Source: Palsa-739 sp035532535 (GTDB taxonomy: Bacteria > Actinomycetota > Thermoleophilia > Gaiellales > Gaiellaceae). From it: a stretch of DNA of 64,000 nt. Position 1 is the stretch's first letter; each line of letters begins with the position of its first letter. The DNA is taken from assembly GCA_035532535.1 (NCBI GenBank), contig DATKQT010000012.1:1-64000 (forward strand). Reading direction: 5' to 3'. The position numbers were made by a program, and so were the translations under genes. Below are positions 49,161 through 57,336 of the stretch, in pieces. The notes below the pieces were generated by a model. It was not told the origin of the DNA, searched no databases, and saw only the letters and a list, made by a program, of their open reading frames with translations.

Positions 49161-49187
49161 CCGATGCGGACGCTAACGTCGCCTGCA
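49161..49187. promoter_or_regulatory. Shared divergent promoter, queA / coiled-coil protein
   Basis: In this 27-bp gap TAGCGT on the minus strand (49175-49170) and TAACGT on the plus strand (49174-49179) share a central TA. The start codons follow after 9 and 8 bases respectively. No Shine-Dalgarno sequence is seen on either side. Confidence 0.5.
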
Positions 49188-49634
49188 ATGGACGAGTCTG
49201 CCGTGCAGCGGGCGCTGGAGCGAATCGCGGGAGCGCGCGCGTCGCGCGCGGACCCCGCCATGCTCGACGCGGCGCTCGAGCGCGCACGGGTTCAGGTGGA
49301 GTCGCTCACCGCGGCAACGACGGTGCTCCAGACAGGGCTTCCGGGCCAGATCGAGGAGGGCCTGCGCGAGCACTTTCGCCCGAGCGCACGGCATCTCGCC
49401 GAAGTGCGCGGGCTCATGAACCAGATGGTCAGGCGCATGGAGCGGCTCGAGACCGACCTGCTCGCCGAACGCAACGCGCGCGTCGACGACCTTGCGCTCC
49501 TCGTCGACCTGATCAGCTCCGGCTGGCGAAGTGCGAACGAGCGCCTCGCACGCATCGAAGCGGCCCTCGAGCCGCGCGCCGGCAACAGCGCGGTCGTGTA
49601 CCGCATCGAGCGCCCCGAGCAACAAGCGGGTTAG
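49188..49634 (+). CDS. Coiled-coil protein, unknown function
   Basis: The 148-residue hydrophilic protein is predicted to be almost entirely helical, with heptad-like stretches (LMNQMVRRMERLETDLLAERNARVDDL is the clearest region, at residues about 80-106). No membrane segment or known domain is seen. The ATG at 49188 fits the shared -10 element, and a longer open frame upstream runs through queA antisense and is rejected. Its stop overlaps the convergent histidine kinase stop by 4 bases. Confidence 0.6.
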   Translation: MDESAVQRALERIAGARASRADPAMLDAALERARVQVESLTAATTVLQTGLPGQIEEGLREHFRPSARHLAEVRGLMNQMVRRMERLETDLLAERNARVDDLALLVDLISSGWRSANERLARIEAALEPRAGNSAVVYRIERPEQQAG

Positions 49635-50986
49635 AGGGGTAAGGTCAGTTCGAAGCGCGCGCCGAGCCCCGGCTCGCTGCGCAGGTCGATGCGGCCGCCG
49701 AGCGCGAACGCCAGCTCGCGCGCGATCGCGAGCCCGAGCCCCGTGCCGCCGCCGTCGCGTGACCAGAAGGGGCGGAAGATTCGCTCCCGCTCCTCCGGCG
49801 AGATCCCCGGCCCGGAGTCGGAGACGACGACCGACACGCTGCCGTTCTCCGCGCCGAGCGCGAGCGAGATGCGCCCGCCCTCAGGCGTCCAGCGAAACGC
49901 GTTCGAGAGCAGGTTGGAGATCACCTGGAGCACACGGTCTCCGTCGGTGACGATGACGGGGCCGACCGTGAAGTCGCGCCGGTAGTCGATCCCGCGCTGG
50001 CGCGCGACCTCGCCGAACGCCGCGTACGCGCGCTCACAGAGCTCGCGCATGTCGACTTCTTCCTCGAGGACGGCGAACCGGTGCGCATTGAGCTTTGCGA
50101 GGTCGAGGACGTCGCCGACGAGCCGCTCGAGGCGTATCGCCTCTTCCTCGATCACGGCGAGCGAGGCGCTGTACGCCTCCGGGTCCTCGATGACGCCCTC
50201 ACGAAGCGCGGAGACGTGACCGCGGATGGCCGTCAGCGGCGTGCGGAGCTCGTGCGACACGGACATGAGGAACATCCGGGAGAGCTGCTCTGCCTCACCG
50301 AGCTTCGCCGCCATGTCGGCGAACCGCGACGAGAGTTGCGCGATCTCGTCATGCCCACGCGGCTGCGGCACCTCGACGCCGTATTCCCCGGCTGCGATCT
50401 CGTCCGCGGCGGCCGACAGCGCCAGCAGCGGACGTGCGATGCGACGAGTCAGGTACACGCCGATGAGCCCGGCGGCGAGGACCCCGCCGCCGAACGCGAT
50501 CGCAAGTCGTTCGAGGAGACCGAGCCAGCCGCTCCGCAGCTGCGATGCCGGCTTGGCGACGACAAGCGCGCCCAGGACCTGCTTGCCGATCGTCACCGGC
50601 TCGGCGACCGCGAGGTACGCCGTGCCGCTGACATGGATGTTGAGGGTCGTGGGCTCGTCGGACGCGAGCTGCGCGCGCGTCAGCGTCCCGACGGGCAGGT
50701 GCGGCAGCGGCCCGGCGAAGAGCGAGGCCCCGGGAACGACGGGGACGTAGAAGATCCGGTCGCCACCGATCGCCTTCCGGAGCGTCGTCACGGGCACTTC
50801 CTGTGCGCCGGCCTGGCTCGCGTACAAGGAGACGATGCCGATCGACTCGGAGCGCAGCTCGTGGATCGTGCGCGTTCGCGTGTAGCTCTGGAAGAAGCGG
50901 ATCGAGATGACCGTGGCGACGAGGCCGGCGATGACCACCCCGAGCAGGAAGAACGCCGGAAGCCGAAAACGGAGGGAGCCGAGCAC
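49631..50986 (-). CDS. Membrane sensor histidine kinase
   Basis: The 451-residue kinase has two membrane helices (residues about 10-30 and 160-180) enclosing an extracytoplasmic sensor, a HAMP domain (TRRIARPLLALSAAADEIAAG), the phospho-accepting His245 (MSVSHELRTPLT), the N-box NLLSNAFRWTPEGG, and G-boxes SDSGPGISPEE and GGTGLGLAIAREL. It is 21 bases downstream of the OmpR-type regulator gene and is its evident partner. The ATG at 50984-50986 precedes the first helix. Confidence 0.93.
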   Translation of the reverse strand: MLGSLRFRLPAFFLLGVVIAGLVATVISIRFFQSYTRTRTIHELRSESIGIVSLYASQAGAQEVPVTTLRKAIGGDRIFYVPVVPGASLFAGPLPHLPVGTLTRAQLASDEPTTLNIHVSGTAYLAVAEPVTIGKQVLGALVVAKPASQLRSGWLGLLERLAIAFGGGVLAAGLIGVYLTRRIARPLLALSAAADEIAAGEYGVEVPQPRGHDEIAQLSSRFADMAAKLGEAEQLSRMFLMSVSHELRTPLTAIRGHVSALREGVIEDPEAYSASLAVIEEEAIRLERLVGDVLDLAKLNAHRFAVLEEEVDMRELCERAYAAFGEVARQRGIDYRRDFTVGPVIVTDGDRVLQVISNLLSNAFRWTPEGGRISLALGAENGSVSVVVSDSGPGISPEERERIFRPFWSRDGGGTGLGLAIARELAFALGGRIDLRSEPGLGARFELTLPL

Positions 50987-51007
50987 GGCCCGAGATTACT
51001 CCGGGGC

Positions 51008-51718
51008 TTAAGCGGCCGGAGTCTCGCGCGCCGGGGCCGGGCTCACCTTGTAGCCGACGCCCCACACGGTGACGATCGGCGACGCGTCGCCGAGCTTGCG
51101 TCGAAGCTGGCGCACGTGCACGTCGACCGTACGCGTGTCGCCCGCGAACGTGTATCCCCAGACCCGTTCGAGCAGCTGGTCGCGGGTGAGCACGAGCCCG
51201 CGATGGTCGAGCAGCTCCCACAGGAGGTCGAACTCCTTCGGCGCAAGCTGGATCTCGGTGTCGCCGACCTTGGCCTCGCGGCGGCCGGCATCGATGACGA
51301 GGTCGCCGTGCTCGAGGACCGCGCTCTCGCGGTCGACGCCGTGCGCCGTCGAGCGCCGCATGATGGCCCGCACGCGCGCGACGAGCTCGCGCGGGTTGAA
51401 CGGCTTCGTCATGTAGTCGTCGGCGCCAACCTCGAGGCCGATGATCTTGTCGACGTCCTCGTCACGCGCGGTCAGCATCAGTACCGGCAGATCGCCGTGC
51501 TGGCGGATCCGCTTGCAGACCTCGACGCCGTCGATGTCGGGAAGCATGAGGTCGAGAACGACGAGCGCCGGCTTCTCCGACTCGACGAGGCGAAGGGCCT
51601 CGTTGCCGCTCGCGGTGGTGCGAACGGTGTATCCGGCGTTCTTCAGGTAGGCGGCGACGAACGACGCGATCGACGCTTCGTCCTCCACGACAAGCACCGT
51701 TTGCGGCTTCGTGGCCAT
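51008..51718 (-). CDS. OmpR-family response regulator
   Basis: The 236-residue regulator has a complete receiver (Glu12-Asp13, phospho-acceptor Asp56, TARDEDVDKI and YMTKPF) and a winged-helix DNA-binding domain with LAPKEFDLLWELLDH, LTRDQLLERVWGY, RTVDVHVRQLRRKL and VWGVGYKV. It resembles MtrA/RegX3-like actinobacterial regulators. The downstream kinase is its partner, and a small secreted protein gene lies 9 bases upstream in the same operon. Confidence 0.94.
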   Translation of the reverse strand: MATKPQTVLVVEDEASIASFVAAYLKNAGYTVRTTASGNEALRLVESEKPALVVLDLMLPDIDGVEVCKRIRQHGDLPVLMLTARDEDVDKIIGLEVGADDYMTKPFNPRELVARVRAIMRRSTAHGVDRESAVLEHGDLVIDAGRREAKVGDTEIQLAPKEFDLLWELLDHRGLVLTRDQLLERVWGYTFAGDTRTVDVHVRQLRRKLGDASPIVTVWGVGYKVSPAPARETPAA

Positions 51719-51727
51719 CGGGGCGCC

Positions 51728-52267
51728 CTACCCGCTCGAGGTGATCTTCAGCAGATCGGTCGGCACCGCGGGCAGCGAATGCCAGTCCGGCGCGGTGGGC
51801 GTCCCGTTGAGCGAGTAGCGCCCGTCGGGCCCGCTCGAATCCGGCGTTCCCTGGAGTACGACGGTGCCTTTTCCGACCGCGAACAGGTCGACGCCCGAGC
51901 CGTACACCCAGATCTTGTACACGCCGCCGGCCGCGCGGAAGCGGAAGTCGCTGCCGACGAAGCTCGTCTTCGTGTCCGAGAGCGTCGTGCGCGTGAGTGT
52001 CGGCGCGCCGTTCGTCAGGCTGGCCCCGATGTCGTTCGTGTTGTTCGGGTCGTCGATGACGACCTTGTCCACCTGATCGGGGGACCCGGTCGAGACGTGA
52101 CCGATCGCGGTGCCGTTGATGACGAGCGTGACGACGGCGACGCCGCGGGGCGCGGTGCCGTTCTTGACGACGAGCGTGCCGTCACCCGAGGCATCGTGCA
52201 GCGCAAGCGCGGTCGCGGGGAGCGCGAGCGCGATCACTGGCAGGCAGAGCATGGCTAGACGCCGCAT
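51728..52267 (-). CDS. Secreted protein, unknown function
   Basis: The 179-residue protein has a classic signal peptide (RRLAMLCLPVIALALPATALA) and a beta-rich mature part with repeated short strands (DGTLVVKNGTAP, KGTVVLQGTPDSS) that suggest a beta-sandwich. No family is recognised. It is the first gene of an operon with the response regulator and the kinase, so it may modulate or report to that system (inference). A TACTCT at 52275-52280 lies 7 bases before the ATG, so the operon may be leaderless. Confidence 0.7.
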   Translation of the reverse strand: MRRLAMLCLPVIALALPATALALHDASGDGTLVVKNGTAPRGVAVVTLVINGTAIGHVSTGSPDQVDKVVIDDPNNTNDIGASLTNGAPTLTRTTLSDTKTSFVGSDFRFRAAGGVYKIWVYGSGVDLFAVGKGTVVLQGTPDSSGPDGRYSLNGTPTAPDWHSLPAVPTDLLKITSSG

Positions 52268-52336
52268 TCCGATCAGAGTATCGCCGTCTGCCGTTTCCGG
52301 CCTTTGAGCGGTCCGTAAAGGTTCTGTAACGGGCGC

Positions 52337-53263
52337 TCAACTGCCGAAGATGCCTTGAACGGCCGCGAATACGATCCACGATGCGACGAGCAGCATGCCG
52401 CCTGCGCGTCCCATGCCGCGACGTGGCGCAAGCACGGCGAGCGCGAGCGCCGTCGCAGCGATGAGCCAGACGGCGTCCGCCCGCTCGAGGCCGCTCCCGC
52501 CCGCGACCGTCACGAAGAGCGCGGGAATCGCGAGCCCGCCCACGAGATTGATCGTGTTCGAGTTCATCGTCTCGCTGACGAGCGCCGCGCCGCGCCGGGC
52601 GAGGCCGAGCCGGATTCCGGTGTACGCATTCGGAAGGCTCGTCACGACGGCGAGCACGAGCACGCCGACGAGGACGTTCGGCATGCCGACGGCGCGTCCG
52701 AGCCGCAAGCCGGTGTGAACCATCCCGATGCTGCCGAGCACGATGACCGCGAGGGCCGGCGGGATGAGCAACACGGCGCGGATGTCCACGCCCTCCGGAT
52801 GACGGCGCGCGCCGAGCTCACGCCGTAGCGCAACTGCGGCGTACGGGATCAGAAAAAGCAGCGCAAGCGTCACCGCCGCCCACGCCGGCAGGACACCGAA
52901 CACGAGCAGAACGACGACGAGGGTGACACCGAGCGCGACGCCGCCTTCGAGCGCAAGTGCGTCACGCTGGATCCGCACGTTGCCGGACAGCAACGCACTG
53001 ACGCCGATCATCGCGCCGATGTTGAAGACGTTCGAGCCGACGACGACACCGAAGCCGGCGCTCTTCGCACCGGTCGCGAGCGCAGCGATCGCGGTCGCAA
53101 GCTCGGGCGCGTCGGCGCCCGCGGCGGTCAGGAGACCGAGCAGCCCTTCCGGAAGCCCGAGCCGCTCGCCGAGATGGTCGAGCCGCTCGGCGAACACGGC
53201 GGCGGCGTACAACGTCGCGGCGAGCGACACCACGAAGAGGACGGCGGCGAGGCCTGTGGACAC
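52337..53263 (-). CDS. Sodium/calcium exchanger family protein (CaCA, YrbG-like)
   Basis: The 308-residue membrane protein has ten predicted helices in two inverted halves. The alpha-repeats are GADAPELATAIAAL at residues 49-62 with GSNVFNIG at 76-83, and SLPNAYTGI with SETMNSNTINLVGG in the second half. In the second repeat Asn and Ser replace some acidic residues of canonical exchangers, so ion specificity is uncertain. It is a different CaCA branch from the CAX-type antiporter at 8231. The GTG at 53261-53263 precedes the first helix. Confidence 0.88.
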   Translation of the reverse strand: MSTGLAAVLFVVSLAATLYAAAVFAERLDHLGERLGLPEGLLGLLTAAGADAPELATAIAALATGAKSAGFGVVVGSNVFNIGAMIGVSALLSGNVRIQRDALALEGGVALGVTLVVVLLVFGVLPAWAAVTLALLFLIPYAAVALRRELGARRHPEGVDIRAVLLIPPALAVIVLGSIGMVHTGLRLGRAVGMPNVLVGVLVLAVVTSLPNAYTGIRLGLARRGAALVSETMNSNTINLVGGLAIPALFVTVAGGSGLERADAVWLIAATALALAVLAPRRGMGRAGGMLLVASWIVFAAVQGIFGS

Positions 53264-53268
53264 GCTGT

Positions 53269-54096
53269 CTAGTACGTGTAGAAGCCGCGCCCGCTCTTGC
53301 GGCCGTAGAGACCGGCGTTCGCCATCGCAACAAGCCGCGGCGGCGCGGCCATGCGCGGCTCGCGCAGCTTGTCGTACAACGCCTCGCTCGCGTGCACGTG
53401 CACATCGATGCCGACGAGGTCGAGCAGCTCGCACGGTCCCATGGGCCATCCGGCGCCGTGCTTCATCCCGGCATCCAGATCCTCGGGGCTCACGCGGGCC
53501 TCGTCGAGCACGCGCACGCAGTCGTTGAGCAGCGGGATGAGGACGCGGTTGACGACGAAGCCCGGCGTGTCGTGGCAACGGATCGGATGCTTTCCGAGCT
53601 TCTCGCCGAGCGCGTATGCAGTGTCGAACGCGATGTCGGAGCTGAGCTCTGCCCGCACGATCTCGACCAGCGGCATGAGCGGCGCCGGGTTGAAGAAGTG
53701 CATCCCGACGACGCGCTCCGGCGACGACGTCGCGGACGCGATCTCGGTCACCGAGAGCGCGGACGTGTTGGTCGCGAGCACCGCGTCGGGGCGGCAGATG
53801 CGCTCGAGCTCGCCGAAGAGCTCCTGCTTGGGACGGAGCTCCTCGACGATCGCCTCGATGACGAGGTCGCAGTCCGCGAGATCGTCGAGCTCGGTCGTCG
53901 TCGAGAGCAGCGCGAGATCGAACGACTCGATCTGTCCCTTCTCGACCTTGCGCGTCAGGAAGTGCCCAATGCGCTCGCGCGCACGCTCGCCGAGGTCGGC
54001 GGTCACCTCGCGGCCGACGGTGTCGAGACCTGCCTCGACGCAGAGCTGTGCGATACCCGAGCCCATCGCACCGAGTCCGACGACGCCTACCTTCAT
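53269..54096 (-). CDS. 3-hydroxyacyl-CoA (3-hydroxybutyryl-CoA) dehydrogenase
   Basis: The 275-residue enzyme oxidises 3-hydroxyacyl-CoA with NAD. It has the Rossmann loop GLGAMGSGIAQLC, EAIVEELRPKQELF, NTSALSVTEIA, the catalytic His in GMHFFNPAPLMPLVE, DTPGFVVNR and KHGAGWPMGPCELLDLVG. A C-terminal YGRKSGRGFYTY motif is typical. The ATG at 54094-54096 overlaps the upstream MFS stop as ATGA. With the nearby thiolase it suggests beta-oxidation or butanoate metabolism. Confidence 0.94.
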   Translation of the reverse strand: MKVGVVGLGAMGSGIAQLCVEAGLDTVGREVTADLGERARERIGHFLTRKVEKGQIESFDLALLSTTTELDDLADCDLVIEAIVEELRPKQELFGELERICRPDAVLATNTSALSVTEIASATSSPERVVGMHFFNPAPLMPLVEIVRAELSSDIAFDTAYALGEKLGKHPIRCHDTPGFVVNRVLIPLLNDCVRVLDEARVSPEDLDAGMKHGAGWPMGPCELLDLVGIDVHVHASEALYDKLREPRMAAPPRLVAMANAGLYGRKSGRGFYTY

Positions 54097-55217
54097 GCGC
54101 GAGACCCTAATCGCGGACCGAGCACGACGATGACGGCACCGGCGACCGCGAGCAGTCCGAGCGCTGCGCTGAGACCGACTCCGCGCGCGACGAAGCCGAT
54201 CGTGGGGCCGTTGACCAGGCCGCCGGTGTAGCCGGCGGTGGCGATCGCAGCGACGCCGGCGCTCTGCGAGATCCCCGGCATCGCTGCGCCGATCCGGAAC
54301 AGCGCCGGGACGATCGCGGCGCAGCCGACGCCGACGAGCGCGAACCCGATGAGGGCTGGAACGGTCGACCGCGTCAGAATGGCGAGCAGCGTCCCGACGC
54401 ACGTGACCATTCCGCTGCGCTGGGCGAGCCCACCAAAGCCCCAGCGTGCGAGGAGCCGGTCGCCGAAGAGTCGCGCCGCGCCCATCGCGGCGGCGTATGC
54501 GACGACGGCCCCGGCCGCGACGGCCGCGCTCGCGCCCACCGGTCCGCTGAGGAACACGGCGCTCCAGCTCATCGCCGCCGACTCGACGAAGAAGGCGCAG
54601 AACATCAGAACCGCGGGAAGCGCGAGTGGCCCGCGCGGGAGTGCGAGATGAGCCGTCTCGACCCCGGCCGCGGTCCCGGGGAGCAGTCGCGGTACCGCGA
54701 GAAGCGTGATCAGCACGAGGGCGGTCGCGACCGCGGGCAGCTCAGCTTGAAGTCCCACCCCGACCGCCGCCGAGACTGCGGTGACGGCAGAGCCGCCGAG
54801 GAGCCCGAAGCTCCACGCGGCGTGCAACGGCGAGAGCAGGTGCCGGCCGGTCCGGCGTTCGAGCTCGACGCCGTGGGCGTTGAGCGAAACGTCGGCGACG
54901 CCGATACCCGAGCCAAGCCCGCACGCGATGAGCAGCATCGGAGCGAACGACGGGACGAAGGCGGCACCCGCCAGCGCACCCGACGCGAGGACGAGGCCGA
55001 CGGCGGCAGGTCCGCGGCTTCCCCGGCGGGCGGCGAGCCATCCTGCGAGCGGCAGCGACAACGTCGCCACCGCCGAGACGGCGAAGATGACGATGCCGAG
55101 GCGCCCGCTGTCGAGCGACAGCTTGTGCTTCAGCGCCGGTAGGCGCGCGACCCAGACGCCGTCGATCGCGCCGAGCACGACGAAGCCGGCGACGAGTGCC
55201 CGATGAGCCCGAGTCAA
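54093..55217 (-). CDS. MFS transporter
   Basis: The 374-residue protein has about twelve membrane helices and resembles the fucose/BexA or YfmO-like MFS proteins with short loops (GVWVARLPALKHKLSLDSGRL at the first loop, GDRLLARWGFGGLAQRSGM in the second half). Substrate is unknown. The only usable start before the first helix is TTG at 55215-55217. It lies in an operon with the hydroxyacyl-CoA dehydrogenase and sits directly after the palindromic element at 55225-55289. Confidence 0.8.
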   Translation of the reverse strand: MTRAHRALVAGFVVLGAIDGVWVARLPALKHKLSLDSGRLGIVIFAVSAVATLSLPLAGWLAARRGSRGPAAVGLVLASGALAGAAFVPSFAPMLLIACGLGSGIGVADVSLNAHGVELERRTGRHLLSPLHAAWSFGLLGGSAVTAVSAAVGVGLQAELPAVATALVLITLLAVPRLLPGTAAGVETAHLALPRGPLALPAVLMFCAFFVESAAMSWSAVFLSGPVGASAAVAAGAVVAYAAAMGAARLFGDRLLARWGFGGLAQRSGMVTCVGTLLAILTRSTVPALIGFALVGVGCAAIVPALFRIGAAMPGISQSAGVAAIATAGYTGGLVNGPTIGFVARGVGLSAALGLLAVAGAVIVVLGPRLGSRA

Positions 55218-55224
55218 AGGTACG

Positions 55225-55289
55225 CCGGTACCAGGTACCGGTCGTCGGCGCAGGCGAGAAAGGGGCGAACGACTGGAACCTGGTACCGG
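55225..55289. repeat. 65-bp palindromic intergenic element
   Basis: Arms 55225-55245 and 55269-55289 are 21-base inverted repeats with two mismatches (CCGGTACC-A-GGT... on one side). The arm at 55225-55241 is itself a 17-base palindrome, CCGGTACC-A-GGTACCGG. The 23-base spacer is loop-like. It starts 2 bases after the thiolase stop, so it may terminate that gene, but the internal KpnI-like GGTACC repetition suggests a mobile REP-type element. Confidence 0.7.
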
Positions 55290-55290
55290 A

Positions 55291-56478
55291 TTACGAAAGC
55301 CGCTCCACCACGCCCGCGATGGCCTGGCCGAAGCCGATGCACATCGCAGCGATGCCATAGCGGGCGTTGCGGCGCTCGAGCTCCGACACGAGCGTCGCCG
55401 TGATCCGTGCGCCAGTCGCCCCGAGCGGATGGCCGAGCGAGATGCCGCCGCCGTTCGGATTGACGTCACCCGCTTCCCAGCGTTCGCCGAGATTCGTGTC
55501 GGCGAGGAACTGCAGCACGACGGAGGCGAACGCCTCGTTCACCTCGATGACTTCCATGTCGTCCCAGGTGAGGCCGGCCTTCGCGAGCGCGCGGTCGCAC
55601 GCTTGCGGGTTGCCGTGCAGCATCAGGTGCGGGTCGACGCCGGCGATGCCGAAGCCGAGGAAGCGCGCACGCGGCTCGAGGCCGAGCGCGGATGCCCTCT
55701 CCTCCGACGCGATGAGCACCGCTGCCGAGCCGTCGACGATCTGGCTCGAGTTCCCGGCGGTCACCTTCCCGTCGGGGACGAATGCCGGCTGGAGCGCAGC
55801 CATCGTCTCGAGCGTCGTCGAGCGGCGCACCGCTTCGTCGACCGCAAAGCGCGTCCGGACGAGCGTCGTCCCGGAGTCCGGCGACGGCAAGTCGAGCTCG
55901 ATCGGGATGATCTCCTTGTCGAAGCGCCCCTCGTCGATCGCGCGCGCGGCGCGCATGTGCGACTCGTACGAGTACCGGTCGAGATCCTCGCGCGAGAGGT
56001 TCCACTTCGCGGCGATCTCCTCGGCCGAGATGCCCTGCATGACGATGTCGAAGCGCTCGTACACCGCGTCCGACATCGAGCCGCGGTTCGAGCCCATCGG
56101 GACGCGCGACATCATCTCGACGCCGCCCGCGATGACGAGGTCGAGCTGGCCCGACCACACGGCAGCGGCGGCATTGAAGTTCGACTGCATCGAAGAGCCG
56201 CATTGCCGGTCGACGGTCGTCCCGCAGACCGAGACGGGCCAGCCGGCGGCGAGCGCGGTGTTGCGCCCGGTGTTCCAGGCCTGCTCGTCGACCTGGGAGA
56301 CGCAGCCCCACTGGAGGTCCTCGACCTGATCCGGGTCCACCCCGTTCCGCTCGACGAGCCCATTGATCACCTGGGCCGAGACGTCGTCGCCCCGGATGTG
56401 CGAGAGCGTCCCGTTCTTCTTGCCGATCGGGCTCCGCAGGGCGTCGACGATCAGCGCATCTGTCTTTTGCGCGGTCAC
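55291..56478 (-). CDS. Acetyl-CoA acyltransferase (thiolase)
   Basis: The 395-residue thiolase has the acyl-accepting Cys93 (RQCGSSMQSN), the VNEAFASVV motif, the catalytic His in GHPLGATGAR and the second Cys in AAMCIGFGQ, where GFG replaces the common GGG. Degradative (fadA type) and biosynthetic forms cannot be separated with certainty, though the nearby hydroxyacyl-CoA dehydrogenase favours a catabolic role. The GTG at 56476-56478 has TACAGT 6 bases upstream, so the mRNA is probably leaderless. Confidence 0.94.
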   Translation of the reverse strand: MTAQKTDALIVDALRSPIGKKNGTLSHIRGDDVSAQVINGLVERNGVDPDQVEDLQWGCVSQVDEQAWNTGRNTALAAGWPVSVCGTTVDRQCGSSMQSNFNAAAAVWSGQLDLVIAGGVEMMSRVPMGSNRGSMSDAVYERFDIVMQGISAEEIAAKWNLSREDLDRYSYESHMRAARAIDEGRFDKEIIPIELDLPSPDSGTTLVRTRFAVDEAVRRSTTLETMAALQPAFVPDGKVTAGNSSQIVDGSAAVLIASEERASALGLEPRARFLGFGIAGVDPHLMLHGNPQACDRALAKAGLTWDDMEVIEVNEAFASVVLQFLADTNLGERWEAGDVNPNGGGISLGHPLGATGARITATLVSELERRNARYGIAAMCIGFGQAIAGVVERLS

Positions 56479-56498
56479 CTCATTACTGTATCTGTGTC
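56479..56498. promoter_or_regulatory. Shared divergent promoter, thiolase / cNMP-binding protein
   Basis: The 20-bp gap contains the symmetric TACTGTA at 56484-56490. It reads TACTGT on the plus strand, 9 bases before GTG 56499, and TACAGT on the minus strand, 6 bases before GTG 56478. No ribosome site is seen on either side. Confidence 0.55.
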
Positions 56499-56906
56499 GT
56501 GCTCCGCAAGAACGCGAAGATCGAGCTGATGGCGCGGGTCCCGCTCTTCGCGCAGTGCTCGAAGCGGGAGCTCGCCGAGATCGCTGCCCTCGCCGACGAA
56601 CTGTCGCTTCCGGCAGGCCGGAAGCTCGCCGCCGAGGGAGCCGCCGGGCACGAGTTCGTCGTGATCGCCGAGGGCGCTGCCGACGTGAAGCGCCGCGGCC
56701 GGGTGGTCAACCGGCTACGGGCGGGCGACTTCCTCGGAGAGATCGCACTCGTCACCGGGCAGAAACGCACGGCCACCGTCACGACGACGGAGCCGTCGCG
56801 GCTGCTGGTGCTCACGGCGCCTGCGTTTCGGAGCCTCCTGCGAGACCATCCTGCGCTGCAGCTGAAGGTGCTCGACGCGCTCGCGGAGCGGCTTCCGACG
56901 GAATAG
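56499..56906 (+). CDS. Single-domain cyclic-nucleotide-binding protein (paralog 1)
   Basis: The 135-residue protein is one cNMP-binding beta-roll: PLFAQCSKRELAEIA helix, strands, GDFLGEIALVTGQKRTATV with the phosphate-binding cassette, and a C-terminal helix. The cassette Arg of canonical cAMP binders (GELAL..PRAATV) is present as KRTATV. There is no helix-turn-helix, so it is not a transcription factor by itself. It is about half identical to the next gene, indicating a tandem duplication. The start GTG 56499 fits the shared promoter. Confidence 0.85.
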   Translation: MLRKNAKIELMARVPLFAQCSKRELAEIAALADELSLPAGRKLAAEGAAGHEFVVIAEGAADVKRRGRVVNRLRAGDFLGEIALVTGQKRTATVTTTEPSRLLVLTAPAFRSLLRDHPALQLKVLDALAERLPTE

Positions 56907-56934
56907 ATCAACCCCTTCGGGCGTTCTTTTCCGT

Positions 56935-57336
56935 ATGAGCAAGAACCCGAAGATCGAGCAGCTCCGGAAGGTCCCACTGTTCGCACACTGTTCCAGGCGA
57001 GAGTTGGCCGGCCTCGCGGCGCTCGTGGACGAGCTCGAGCTCCCCGAGGGCCAGACGGTCGCCCGGGAGGGCGAAAGAGGCAGGGAGTTCCTCGTCCTTG
57101 CCGACGGCATTGCCGACGTCGAGAGCGGTGGCGAGATCGTGAACACACTCGGCCCCGGCGACTTCTTCGGTGAGATCTCGCTCGTCACCGGTGAGCCGCG
57201 TACGGCCACCGTGACGACCCGCAGCGCGTCGAAGCTCTTCATCTTCAGCGCACCCGCGTTCCGCTCGCTCCTGCACGACGCGCCCGGGATCAAGACGCGA
57301 GTGCTGGCAGCCGCGGCGCTGCGTCTCGCGGCCTAA
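56935..57336 (+). CDS. Single-domain cyclic-nucleotide-binding protein (paralog 2)
   Basis: The 133-residue protein parallels the upstream gene through its whole length (PLFAHCSRRELAGLA, GDFFGEISLVTGEPRTATV with the Arg of the cassette conserved, FSAPAFRSLL). No DNA-binding domain is attached. It follows after 28 bases without a visible ribosome site, so co-transcription is likely. The two proteins could form a heterodimer or relay cyclic nucleotide signals to partners (inference). The stop overlaps the convergent hydrolase gene by 4 bases. Confidence 0.86.
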   Translation: MSKNPKIEQLRKVPLFAHCSRRELAGLAALVDELELPEGQTVAREGERGREFLVLADGIADVESGGEIVNTLGPGDFFGEISLVTGEPRTATVTTRSASKLFIFSAPAFRSLLHDAPGIKTRVLAAAALRLAA

